A program made the translations under genes and the position numbers. This document shows, one piece after another, positions 1 to 7,987 of a DNA stretch of 64,000 nt. The stretch comes from Acetobacter sp. Lineage in GTDB: Bacteria > Pseudomonadota > Alphaproteobacteria > Acetobacterales > Acetobacteraceae. Below the pieces are notes generated by a model. That model was not told the origin of the DNA. It worked only from the letters and a program-made list of their open reading frames with translations, and did no database searches. The stretch lies in NCBI RefSeq assembly GCF_022483985.1, contig NZ_JAKVME010000003.1, forward strand, positions 431,001 through 495,000, given 5' to 3'. Within the stretch, counting starts at the first letter, position 1. The number at the start of each line of letters is the position of its first letter.

Positions 1-959
1 TGCCAGACAAGCAGTTTGTCCCGCACCCGGAAGAGCAGCGTGATCAGACCCGTGCACATGACCGACATCACCACGAGGACCGCATACATGTTGGGATAGG
101 CGGCCCATCCCTGCGCCCACTGCATGTAGAAGCCAAGGCCCGCCTTCACGCCCAGCATTTCTGCCACCACCAGCATGGCGAACGACGCGCCCAGCCCCAT
201 GAACAGACCGACGAAAATCTGTGGCAGGGCGGCAGGCAGCGCCACATGGAAGACAAGAAACCGCTCCTTCGCGCCCATGGTGCGGGCTACGTCATGAAAG
301 GCCGGGTCCACGGCTGAGATGCCGGACCAGGTCAGAACCGCGACAGGAAAGGCGGAGGCCAGCATCATCAGGGCTTCACCGGCGACCCAGCTTGACGGGA
401 TCATCACGAAGGCCAGCGGCAGAAGTGCGACCGGGGGAAGGGGGCCGATCATACGCAGGACGGGATGCGCCCAGTAACGGAACCGCAGTGACCGTCCCAG
501 CCCGATTCCCGTGGCAATGCCGATCAGCGAGCCCAGACCGTACCCCACCAGCAGCAGCCCGAGCGAATGAAGCAGCGAGTTTCCAAGGCGCGCCCAGTCC
601 GTGAGAAAAACATCCAGCAGATCCTGCGGCGTGCCGAAGAAAGGGCGGGGCAGCAGGAGCAGTTTGGCCTGCACCACTTCCCATGCGCCCAGTCCCAGCC
701 CGAGCGCTACCGCCCAGGCGGCCCGTTCCCGAAGCAGTTTCAGCGCGGAGCCAGCCAGCAGAGCCACGCCCACCACGGCGAATCCGGCTGCCAGCGCGTC
801 TGTGGCGGGGAAATCATCCGCGTCCGGCCAGCGCCATGTCAGCAGGGCGGCCAGAAGCCAGACCGGGCCTGCAAACCATGCTGTCGGTGACACCCGCGTC
901 GCAGTCTTCAGGCTGGTAACTGCCGTATCCACCCCGAATGTCGCTTCCGCCCCGCTCAT
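1..959 (-). CDS. Sulfonate/taurine-type ABC transporter permease (partial)
   Basis: Inner-membrane permease of the SsuC/TauC (nitrate-sulfonate-bicarbonate) ABC family, imported substrate unknown. The visible 319 codons contain an N-terminal segment with membrane helices near residues 25-45 and 55-72, then the BPD_transp_1 domain. The EAA loop that contacts the ATPase is visible at about 222-245 (DVARTMGAKERF...ALPAALPQ). The C-terminus lies beyond the left edge. The ATG at 959 overlaps the stop of the upstream binding-protein gene (ATGA), so the two are translationally coupled. A cognate ATPase is not in the window and probably follows to the left. The family call is firm; substrate specificity is inferred from neighbours (flavin reductase, flavin monooxygenase). 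Confidence 0.9.
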   Translation of the reverse strand, partial: MSGAEATFGVDTAVTSLKTATRVSPTAWFAGPVWLLAALLTWRWPDADDFPATDALAAGFAVVGVALLAGSALKLLRERAAWAVALGLGLGAWEVVQAKLLLLPRPFFGTPQDLLDVFLTDWARLGNSLLHSLGLLLVGYGLGSLIGIATGIGLGRSLRFRYWAHPVLRMIGPLPPVALLPLAFVMIPSSWVAGEALMMLASAFPVAVLTWSGISAVDPAFHDVARTMGAKERFLVFHVALPAALPQIFVGLFMGLGASFAMLVVAEMLGVKAGLGFYMQWAQGWAAYPNMYAVLVVMSVMCTGLITLLFRVRDKLLVW

Positions 960-2017
960 GATGCGAACAGATCCTGTGTGACACGCGCGGCGTAACGTGT
1001 GGTGTCGAGCGATGGTCGGAACACGCCGACTCCTTTCAGGGCTTCGGCATAACGCACGATCTCGTCACGGAAAGAGCCCGCCAGCGTCTGATGGTGATGT
1101 CCCTGAATACGGATCATCTCGGCCAGATCCTTTGCCGAAATCTTGGGGGCGAAAGGCTGGAAGATTGCGCCGGCCTCATCGGGATTGCAGGCCAGCCACG
1201 CTCCCGCATCCATGATCGCCCGGGTCACCGCCCGCGCAACATCCGGTTCATCGCGCACAAGACTGCCGCGCAACCCGATGACGCAGCAGGTGGTATGCGC
1301 CCATGTGCCGGTCATGTTGCTGTCGATGTCACGCAGGTTGAACTGCTTCTTCTGCACCCAGCTTACAGGGTCGCCATCCGAAATGGCCTGCACCTCACCC
1401 CGCTGGAGCGCCAGCGGCAGCAGGTCCGGAGGGAAGGCGCGCCACGAGACATCCGCTTCCGGATCGATCCCGGCTTCTTTCAGACGGATGGCGAAGAAAT
1501 TACGATCCGGTCCACCGATATCGGTCACGCCGATCGTCTTGCCTTTCAGGTCGGTCAGTGAACGGACCGCGCTGTCGCGTGTCGTCATCAGATACATGCA
1601 GCCCGCATGAAGACCGGCCACCAGCTTGACGTCGAAGCCCTGCTGTAACGGCTTGAGCCACCGCAGCGCCATACCGGGCGCGCCATCCGCCTTGCCCGTG
1701 GCCAGCGCTTCCAGAAGCTGGTCGGTCGCGCCACCGAAATTGACGTAATCCACTTCGATATTATGGCGTGCGAAAAAGCCTTTTTCCTTCGCTACGGGTA
1801 CGGCGGCTGTGCAGACCGAATTCTCGTTCCACGCGATCGTCAGCTTGCGTGGCGTGGCCAGCGGCTTGATCGCGCCTGTGATCGCCGCCGCGCATGGCTC
1901 CGTATGTCCCGTGGCGTCCTGTGCATAAAGCGGACGGGAGGCGAGGGCAGCCGCGCCCGCGCCGGACAGGATTCCGCCCAGAAGCCGCCTGCGGGAAAAG
2001 GAGGAGCCGAATGTCAT
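956..2017 (-). CDS. Tat-exported ABC substrate-binding protein (NMT1/SsuA-like)
   Basis: Periplasmic binding protein of 353 residues for the adjacent ABC permease. A twin-arginine signal is visible (SRRRLLGG at 8-15, hydrophobic stretch to about 31, then LYAQ). The body fits the NMT1/THI5/SsuA fold, with KLTIAWNEN opening lobe one and the pattern KEKGFFARHNIEVDYVNF typical of the family. The ATG at 2017 is preferred because it places the RR motif correctly and overlaps the upstream stop (TGATG); a longer reading frame to 2092 exists but would displace the signal. It lacks the DAW motif shared by the three other SsuA-like proteins of this window, so it is a different subfamily. Substrate unknown; an organosulfur compound is inferred. 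Confidence 0.88.
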   Translation of the reverse strand: MTFGSSFSRRRLLGGILSGAGAAALASRPLYAQDATGHTEPCAAAITGAIKPLATPRKLTIAWNENSVCTAAVPVAKEKGFFARHNIEVDYVNFGGATDQLLEALATGKADGAPGMALRWLKPLQQGFDVKLVAGLHAGCMYLMTTRDSAVRSLTDLKGKTIGVTDIGGPDRNFFAIRLKEAGIDPEADVSWRAFPPDLLPLALQRGEVQAISDGDPVSWVQKKQFNLRDIDSNMTGTWAHTTCCVIGLRGSLVRDEPDVARAVTRAIMDAGAWLACNPDEAGAIFQPFAPKISAKDLAEMIRIQGHHHQTLAGSFRDEIVRYAEALKGVGVFRPSLDTTRYAARVTQDLFAS

Positions 2018-2577
2018 CAGACTGTGTCCCGAACTTTCAGAGATGCCGTGAGCGGCGCAAAAGGAAGGTGGTGAAAGGCGCGACCGCACCATGCAAGACC
2101 GGCGGCGATCGCGTCGCTGATCACGATGTCGCGGACCGCACAGAACAGAACGTCATGCGTTCCGGACGTGCGGATATCTTCGATCACACAGTCCAGCGTC
2201 ACGGCTGCATCATCGAGAAGTGGTGCGCCGGTTTTGCCGACACGCCAGACAGCAGAGGCGAATTTCTCTTCGGGCGTACGGCGTGAACTGGCGAAAACGC
2301 CCGCCACATCATCATGTCCGCGACCAAGAACGCTGATCCCGACCACGCCATTGCGTCGGAACGCTTCGTGAGAACGGTTACTGCGGTTGAGGCAGACGAG
2401 CACTGTCGGCGGCGTATCGCTCACGCTTGTCATGGCGGAAACGGTCAGTCCCTGACGTCCGGCTGGACCATCGGTCGCCACCACCGTCACGGGCGCCCCG
2501 AGACGGCTCATGGCTTCCCGGAACAGCTCAGCCGGGACGGAAGACTGTCCATCAACCGCAATGCCGTCAGGCTGCAT
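2017..2577 (-). CDS. Flavin reductase family protein (SsuE/HpaC-type partner)
   Basis: Predicted NAD(P)H:flavin oxidoreductase of 186 residues, of the flavin-reductase-like (DIM6/NTAB, HpaC) FMN-binding split-barrel family. Typical features seen are FREAMSRLGAPVTVVATDG near the start, GLTVSAMTSVSDTPPTVLVCLNR (the S-x-S-DPP-like flavin-binding stretch, with D-T-P-P), and the C-terminal AWCGRAFHHL. Such enzymes supply FMNH2 to two-component monooxygenases; the window contains four LLM monooxygenases that need this. It overlaps the stop of the upstream thioredoxin-fold gene by 11 bases and its own stop overlaps the binding-protein start, so it sits in one operon. The cytoplasmic role is inferred from family. 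Confidence 0.87.
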   Translation of the reverse strand: MQPDGIAVDGQSSVPAELFREAMSRLGAPVTVVATDGPAGRQGLTVSAMTSVSDTPPTVLVCLNRSNRSHEAFRRNGVVGISVLGRGHDDVAGVFASSRRTPEEKFASAVWRVGKTGAPLLDDAAVTLDCVIEDIRTSGTHDVLFCAVRDIVISDAIAAGLAWCGRAFHHLPFAPLTASLKVRDTV

Positions 2578-3265
2578 GGGAAGCCTCTCCTTTTTCCAGC
2601 CCCAGCGCGGCCAGAACCCGGTCGCTCTCAGTGCGGTCCATCCAGTCGGGAGAGACGTCGGCAAAACGCACGACGCGGCCTGGACCGATGACGATCACGG
2701 CAGGCTTGGGAAGCTCCCATGTATTTTCAAGACCGTTCAGTGCTTCGCTCTTTCCGCCCTTTGCGAGCGCGCTCTGCCGGGACGCTTCATCGAACGTGTA
2801 GGACAGGCCCAGCGCACGTGTCAGTTTCAGTCCCGTATCGGTGGCGATGGGGAAAGGCAGGTCATGGCGCGTGGCAATTTCGGAGAGAAGCGTCGTCGGC
2901 TGGGGAGAGATCGCCAGCAGGGGAATGCCGGACGCTTTCAGCTCAGGCCACAATGTATCGCGATAGTGAGGAAGAGCGATATTACAGGCCGGACAGCCAG
3001 CGAAGCGGAAGAACACCAGAACGGCCGGGCCTTTGGCCACCAGGTCGTCCAGCGACACCGTGCTTCCGTCCACGGCGGGCAGCGTGAGCTGTGGCAGCAC
3101 ATCTCCGGCCTTCACGACAGATGCTGTCTTGCCATGATCGCGTATCAGCGCGGTCCGCTGATTGACGTTCACAGCCAGAGCCGCGGGCTCCCACGTGCGC
3201 TCGCGCTCTTCCTCCAGTTCCCGGAACTTGGTGCGGAGAGGGGCGGCGGATGCGGATGACGTCAT
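2567..3265 (-). CDS. AhpC/TSA-family thioredoxin-fold peroxiredoxin-like protein
   Basis: A 232-residue protein with an N-terminal alpha region (rich in Arg/Glu, residues 12-40) and an AhpC/TSA domain from about 50. The redox motif is CPAC at 91-94 following FFRFAG, the pattern of the peroxiredoxin-like group with a CxxC active site, rather than a 1-Cys LsfA. It is the first gene of the flavin reductase-binding protein-permease operon. Start 3265 is chosen for the GAGG ribosome site about 8 bases upstream. In Pseudomonas putida a peroxiredoxin (LsfA) accompanies sulfonate genes, so protection from peroxide leaking from reduced flavin, or thiol handling, is plausible but inferred. Confidence 0.82.
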   Translation of the reverse strand: MTSSASAAPLRTKFRELEEERERTWEPAALAVNVNQRTALIRDHGKTASVVKAGDVLPQLTLPAVDGSTVSLDDLVAKGPAVLVFFRFAGCPACNIALPHYRDTLWPELKASGIPLLAISPQPTTLLSEIATRHDLPFPIATDTGLKLTRALGLSYTFDEASRQSALAKGGKSEALNGLENTWELPKPAVIVIGPGRVVRFADVSPDWMDRTESDRVLAALGLEKGEASHAA

Positions 3266-3361
3266 GAGAAACCTCGTTGCAGATATCAGGACAACCCGAT
3301 CCTGCCGCGAAAACTTCCCTGCCTCATAAAGAGTTCTTGTCATCCGTTCCTTGAACATTAT

Positions 3362-4303
3362 TCAAGCTTCCGCGGCGGCGGCCAGAAGGTCGCCTATATC
3401 GTTCGCGGCGTCTCCGAGATGATTACGCCGCACGAGGATGGTCTCGATCTCGGGGACCGCCGGAAGGGCGTCGCTCGTGATCGTGGGCAAGCCTTCAGCG
3501 GTGGCGAACCTGCGTGTGCGGCAGCTCACCCCCAGTCCGCCGCGCACTCCGGCCCGCATGGCGGGCAGGTTGGGTGTTTCCAGAACCAGCCGGTAATCAC
3601 GCCGTTCCTGTGTCAGCGCACGCAGGGCGGCGTCACGAAAACGGCAGGGTGGCTCAAGCAGAACGAGAGGCACTTCGGACAGTTCGGCGATGGCCGGATC
3701 GCCGATCCATGTCATGCGGTCCTGTCCGACGACTTTCCATGACGCGCCGGGACGGTCTCCGTGTTGCCCGAGGCACAGCACCAGATCGAGTCTCGAACGG
3801 TCGAACATCTCCAGAAGCTCGGCTGATCCGCCGATCTGGATCACAAGGCGGGAGCGGGGATGCGCGAGACGAAACTGTCCCAGCACGTCGGGAAGAAGCG
3901 TGTCGGCAAAATCCTGCACCATGCCGACAGTAATGGGTTCCGGCTCCGAATCCTGACCGAGCGTGCGCATGATCCGGTCATTGAGAGCGAGGAGCTGGCG
4001 TGCGTAGCCGACCAGTTCCTCGCCGATGGGTGTGAGGATCAGGCGGCGTCCATCGCGACGGAAAAGCTTCTGCTGGAGCACGTCTTCCAGACGCTTCATC
4101 TGCAGGCTGAGCGCGGACTGTGTCAGGAAAATCGTCTCGGTCGCCTGCGCCATGGAGCCAGCCTCCACGATCGCCACGAATGACCGCAGAAGCTCGCTCG
4201 GAACATTGCGCGCCATACGCTGGGGCAGGGGAGTGTCCAGATGAGCGTCGGTGGGTGGGCCAGAGTTTGGTGGGCCAGAATAAGGCCGGGTGGACTGGGA
4301 CAT
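3362..4303 (-). CDS. LysR-family transcriptional regulator
   Basis: LysR-type regulator of 313 residues. The winged helix-turn-helix lies at about 36-95 (SFVAIVEAGSMAQATETIFLTQSALSLQ...), followed by the linker and a periplasmic-binding-fold effector domain that starts near PITVGMVQDF. The first 30 residues are a Ser/Pro-rich leader. The ATG at 4303 has GGAG 6 bases upstream; frames upstream (ATG 4348) lack a ribosome site. It is encoded divergently from the SsuD-like operon at 4458 and 96 bases upstream of the transporter operon on its own strand. It is therefore the best candidate for local control of both, as Cbl/CysB-type LysR proteins do for sulfonate genes in other bacteria (inference). 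Confidence 0.88.
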   Translation of the reverse strand: MSQSTRPYSGPPNSGPPTDAHLDTPLPQRMARNVPSELLRSFVAIVEAGSMAQATETIFLTQSALSLQMKRLEDVLQQKLFRRDGRRLILTPIGEELVGYARQLLALNDRIMRTLGQDSEPEPITVGMVQDFADTLLPDVLGQFRLAHPRSRLVIQIGGSAELLEMFDRSRLDLVLCLGQHGDRPGASWKVVGQDRMTWIGDPAIAELSEVPLVLLEPPCRFRDAALRALTQERRDYRLVLETPNLPAMRAGVRGGLGVSCRTRRFATAEGLPTITSDALPAVPEIETILVRRNHLGDAANDIGDLLAAAAEA

Positions 4304-4457
4304 GACGGGCTCCGGTCTCGATCTCCGTTTAATGACCGGCTTGGCCATATTACGACAGATGAAGTGTGTATTGAGTATTCCTTGCTTGCTTTTTGTCAAT
4401 TTTCAAGTGTTAATTTTAAAACAAACTATATTAAATAGTGATTTATGGGAGATGACT
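4304..4457. promoter_or_regulatory. Divergent regulatory region lysR / SsuD-like operon
   Basis: This gap is distinctly AT-rich compared with its neighbours, especially 4380-4440, as expected for LysR targets and promoters. TATATT at 4427-4432 with TTCAAG at 4402-4407 (19-base spacer) is a possible sigma70 promoter for the plus-strand operon. GGGAG at 4447-4451 is the ribosome site for the ATG at 4458. The promoter elements are weak matches. Confidence 0.45.
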
Positions 4458-5549
4458 ATGTCCGTTGAGTTCATTGGCTATATCGGCAGTCGCAATCACT
4501 CCGAGATCATCCCGCCGTCAGGCCCGGTCGTTGATCCGAAACATATCGAAACAGCCGCGAAAATTCACGAAAATGGTGGATTCGACCGTGTTCTGGTCGC
4601 CTTCCACTCCAATTCTCCGGAAAGCATTCTCATCGCCCAGCATGCGGCGTCCGTTGCGCCGGACCTCGGCCTTCTGATCGCCCATCGTCCCGGTTTCAAT
4701 GCGCCGACCATCGTCGCGCGTCAGCTCGCCACGCTCGATAATCTCACGCGCGGACGCGTCGCCGTGCATATCATCACTGGCGGTAGTGATTTGGAATTGC
4801 AGGCTGACGGCGATCACACGACCAAGGCCCAGCGCTATGCCCGCACCAGCGAATATCTCGATATTGTGCGGAAGGAATGGAGCGAGACCGCGCCGTTCGA
4901 CTACAAGGGCGCGTTCTACGACGTCCGTGGCGCCAATTCGCTGGTCCACCCCTACAATGAAGAGTCACTCCCCGTTTATTTCGGTGGCTCTTCGGAGGAG
5001 GCGATCGAAGTCGCCGGTAAACATGCCGATGTCTACGCCCTGTGGGGTGAAACCTACGAGCAGGTGGCCGAAATCGTCTCACGGGTCCGCGCGGCCGCCG
5101 CGAAACATGGCCGCTCACCCCGTTTCTCGTTGTCGCTGCGGCCCATTCTCGCGGAAACGGAAGAAGCCGCATGGGCGCGCGCCGATCGTATTCTTGAAAA
5201 AGCACGTGATCTTCAGGGAACGACTGGATTTGTACGTAATGCGGACATTCCCAACGAGGGTTCGCGCCGCCTGCTGGCTGCTGCGGCGCAGGGCAGACGC
5301 CTCGACAAGCGGCTCTGGACCGGAATTGCGGAACTGACGGGAGCCAAGGGGAATTCGACTTCGCTCGTCGGCACACCACAGCAGGTTGCCGAAGCGCTCA
5401 TCGATTATTACCGGCTCGGCATTTCCACGTTCCTGATCCGTGGGTTCGATCCGCTGCTTGATGCGTATGAATATGGTCGCGATCTGATCCCGCTGGTTCG
5501 TGAACTGGTGGCTGAAGAGGATAGCCGCCGCCTGACACGCGTAGCTTGA
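4458..5549 (+). CDS. LLM-class flavin monooxygenase, alkanesulfonate monooxygenase-like
   Basis: A 363-residue luciferase-like monooxygenase closest in layout to SsuD (about 380 residues): the chain runs from FIGYIGSRNHSE through FDRVLVAFHSNSPESILIAQHAAS, LGLLIAHRPGF and GRVAVHIITGGSDLE to the C-terminal SLVGTPQQVAEALIDYYRLG. SsuD-type enzymes use FMNH2 and O2 to cleave C-S bonds of sulfonates, giving an aldehyde and sulfite. The GGGAG at 4447-4451 supports the ATG at 4458 rather than 4452. It leads a five-gene operon; the next gene starts 7 bases after its stop. FMNH2 is likely supplied by the reductase at 2017-2577. Exact substrate is unknown. Confidence 0.88.
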   Translation: MSVEFIGYIGSRNHSEIIPPSGPVVDPKHIETAAKIHENGGFDRVLVAFHSNSPESILIAQHAASVAPDLGLLIAHRPGFNAPTIVARQLATLDNLTRGRVAVHIITGGSDLELQADGDHTTKAQRYARTSEYLDIVRKEWSETAPFDYKGAFYDVRGANSLVHPYNEESLPVYFGGSSEEAIEVAGKHADVYALWGETYEQVAEIVSRVRAAAAKHGRSPRFSLSLRPILAETEEAAWARADRILEKARDLQGTTGFVRNADIPNEGSRRLLAAAAQGRRLDKRLWTGIAELTGAKGNSTSLVGTPQQVAEALIDYYRLGISTFLIRGFDPLLDAYEYGRDLIPLVRELVAEEDSRRLTRVA

Positions 5550-5556
5550 GCCGGTC

Positions 5557-6543
5557 ATGTCCGTCCCGCATGACCGTCCCGTGCTTCTTGATCAGATCGG
5601 CGGTCCCATCGCCGCCGTTCTGACCGATTACGCGCAGCAGGTGCGTGTGATCGAGGGTAATCGCGACAACGCTGAGCCCTGGCAGACCGCTGGTGTGGAC
5701 ATTCTGCTGACCGGACCTTCTCCTGCATGGGCGAAGGCGCCGTCATCCCCTCCCGCCTCATGGCGGGAAGGGCCGCGCTGGGTTCAGATTGCGTCAGCCG
5801 GAATAGATGGGTTTCCAAAATGGCTGACGGAAGGGCGGATTGTGACCTGCGGGCGTGGCGATGCCGCCACTCCGATTGCGGAATATGTGATCTCTGCTTT
5901 GCTTCACCGTGAACGGCAGGTGGATGCGCTGCATCCGGCAACGCCGCAGGAATGGACCGATGCCATCGCTCCTTTCCGGCAGAATCCTGTGACTGGCACC
6001 CTGCATGGACGTGCTCTGGGGCTGGCTGGTTATGGCGCGATCGGCCGGGCCATCGCCTCACGGGCCCGCGCGTTCGGCATGCATGTCCGTGTGCTGCGCC
6101 GCAGTGCGTGGACGGAAACAGATGAAGGCGTCGAGCCCGTCTCTTCACTCAGAGAACTCTTCCGCCAGTCCGATCATCTGGTTCTCGCCATGCCGCTCAC
6201 TGCCGAGACGCGGGGCATCGTCAATGATGAACTCCTCAGCCATGCAAAAGCAGGATTGCATCTTGTCAATGTCGCTCGTGGAGCGCTTGTGGATCAGGAG
6301 GCGCTGCTGCACGCTCTTGATTCAGGTCGACCGGCCTTCGCCACGCTGGATGTCACCACGCCGGAGCCTCTTCCTGCTGGACATCCGCTCTACACGCATC
6401 CCCGTGTCCGGCTGACACCGCATATCAGTTGGGTCGGGCCGGATGTCCGCGCCAATCTCGCGCAGCGTATCCGGACCAACCTCTCCCGTTTCCTCAGGAA
6501 TGAACCTCTTCTCGACGTAATAGATCCAGAACGTGGTTACTGA
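5557..6543 (+). CDS. D-isomer-specific 2-hydroxyacid dehydrogenase family protein
   Basis: NAD(P)-dependent oxidoreductase of 328 residues. The Rossmann motif GYGAIG lies at 158-163. The family active-site residues are visible: Arg241 in NVARGALVDQEAL, Glu270 in TTPEPLPAGHPL and His289 in LTPHIS. The reaction class is reversible oxidation of a D-2-hydroxyacid to a 2-oxoacid. It is second in the operon, starting 7 bases after the monooxygenase stop, which suggests it acts on the desulfonated product or on a sulfonated hydroxyacid. That assignment is inference; the family assignment is secure. Confidence 0.9.
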   Translation: MSVPHDRPVLLDQIGGPIAAVLTDYAQQVRVIEGNRDNAEPWQTAGVDILLTGPSPAWAKAPSSPPASWREGPRWVQIASAGIDGFPKWLTEGRIVTCGRGDAATPIAEYVISALLHRERQVDALHPATPQEWTDAIAPFRQNPVTGTLHGRALGLAGYGAIGRAIASRARAFGMHVRVLRRSAWTETDEGVEPVSSLRELFRQSDHLVLAMPLTAETRGIVNDELLSHAKAGLHLVNVARGALVDQEALLHALDSGRPAFATLDVTTPEPLPAGHPLYTHPRVRLTPHISWVGPDVRANLAQRIRTNLSRFLRNEPLLDVIDPERGY

Positions 6544-6569
6544 TCACAGCAGATTTAAGGACCGTGTCC

Positions 6570-7364
6570 ATGAACGCCATTTCTCCCGTCACAGCTCCCA
6601 AGGCCCGTACTTTCCGGCTTGAACCCCGTCCACCGGCGGCCTCGCATGAAGAGGAGCGGCTGCATCGCAAACAGCGGCTGGCCGCCACGTTCCGTCTGTT
6701 CGGACGTTATGGTTTCGATCAGGGGCTGGCAGGTCATGTTACAGCGCGTGATCCGGAATTTCCTGATCAGTACTGGATCAATCCCCTGGGTGTGCATTTT
6801 TCACAGATTCGCACATCCAGTCTGCAACTTGTTGACCATGAGGGGAATATTCTGATTGGAAACCGCCCTATCAACACGGCAGGTTTCACCATTCACTCCG
6901 CGCTGCACAGGGCGCGTCCGGACGTGATTGCCGCGGCCCATACCCATTCCACTTACGGTAAGGCCTTTTCAGCTCTGGGTGTCCCTTTGTTGCCGCTGAC
7001 ACAGGATTCCTGCGCCTTTTACGAAGACCATGCCGTTTTCGATCCTTTTTCAGGCGTGGTTCTGGAAGACAGTGAGGGAGATCGTCTGGCCGAGACACTG
7101 GGCGATCGGAGCGCGCTTATTCTCCAGAATCATGGTCTGCTGACAGTCGGCCACTCCGTGGAAACAGCCGCATGGCGTTTCATCTCCATGGACAATGCAG
7201 CTCATGCCCAGCTCCTCGCACAGGCAGCGGGACCGCTGAAGCCGATTTCTCCTGACATTGCCCGCAAGACGGCCGCGCAGGTCGGCACGGAGCAGGGAGG
7301 GTATTTCTCGTTTCAGCCTCTGTGGGACTGGATCGTCGCGCAGGAACCCGACCTTCTCGACTAA
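6570..7364 (+). CDS. Class II aldolase/adducin-family protein, non-canonical active site
   Basis: A 264-residue class II aldolase/adducin-fold protein. Zinc-ligand histidines are present at 124 and 126 (AHTHST) and 188 (NHGLL). The position normally occupied by the catalytic Glu in FucA-type aldolases (P-S-S-E) reads T-A-G-F around residue 105, as in adducin-like members, so retro-aldol activity is doubtful and another metal-dependent reaction is possible. ATG 6570 is preferred over GTG 6564 because AAGGA sits 8 bases upstream. Third gene of the operon, 26 bases after the dehydrogenase. It may process a phosphorylated or carbonyl product of desulfonation (inference). Confidence 0.86.
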   Translation: MNAISPVTAPKARTFRLEPRPPAASHEEERLHRKQRLAATFRLFGRYGFDQGLAGHVTARDPEFPDQYWINPLGVHFSQIRTSSLQLVDHEGNILIGNRPINTAGFTIHSALHRARPDVIAAAHTHSTYGKAFSALGVPLLPLTQDSCAFYEDHAVFDPFSGVVLEDSEGDRLAETLGDRSALILQNHGLLTVGHSVETAAWRFISMDNAAHAQLLAQAAGPLKPISPDIARKTAAQVGTEQGGYFSFQPLWDWIVAQEPDLLD

Positions 7365-7387
7365 TGTCCTCACGACAGGAGCGGTTT

Positions 7388-7987
7388 ATGACCACGATTT
7401 CTTCTCTTCGTGACTTCATCGTTGATTTCACGAAACTGCACGATGCCGATATTGGCCCGCAGAGACTCCAGACGGAAGGCGCGAAGCTCCTCCACAGGTT
7501 GGTTTCCCATGACGGCTGGCTGCCTGACGAGTTCGCTAGGCCCAACCCGGAACGGTACAGCCAGTATCTCCTGCATTGCGATCCGCTGGAGCGTTTTTCA
7601 GTCGTCAGCTTTGTCTGGGGACCGGGTCAGAAAACCCCCCTGCACGATCATCGTGTATGGGGTCTGATCGGCATGCTGCGTGGACGTGAGAGCGAAACAC
7701 AGTACGTGCGCGACGAAACAGGTCACTTCCACGCCACGGAAACCACCTTTCTGGAGCCGGGCGAAGTGGCGACTCTTGCTCCGGGTATCAATGACTATCA
7801 CCTTGTGGCCAATGCGCTTGAGGCAGAAACGTCGATCTCCATTCATGTCTATGGCGCCAATATAGGCGGCGTATCCCGCGCCACGTATGATCCGGTAACC
7901 GGCGCGGAGAAAACCTTCATCTCGGGTTATTCCAGCGAAGAAATTCCCAATCTGTGGGATCGTTCCCGCGAAAGGCAGGCAGCATGA
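7388..7987 (+). CDS. Cysteine dioxygenase-family (thiol dioxygenase) cupin
   Basis: A 199-residue cupin of the bacterial cysteine dioxygenase/3-mercaptopropionate dioxygenase family. The three-histidine iron site is visible: His86 and His88 in PLHDHRVWGLIGML and His138 in INDYHLV. The SIHVY segment (His153, Tyr155) matches the conserved second-sphere His/Tyr. The residue equivalent to the mammalian cross-link Cys is Gly, as in other bacterial enzymes. These enzymes add O2 to a thiol to form a sulfinate. AGGAG lies 6 bases before ATG 7388. Its stop overlaps the rhodanese start (ATGA), so the two products are likely made together. The true thiol substrate is unknown. Confidence 0.9.
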   Translation: MTTISSLRDFIVDFTKLHDADIGPQRLQTEGAKLLHRLVSHDGWLPDEFARPNPERYSQYLLHCDPLERFSVVSFVWGPGQKTPLHDHRVWGLIGMLRGRESETQYVRDETGHFHATETTFLEPGEVATLAPGINDYHLVANALEAETSISIHVYGANIGGVSRATYDPVTGAEKTFISGYSSEEIPNLWDRSRERQAA

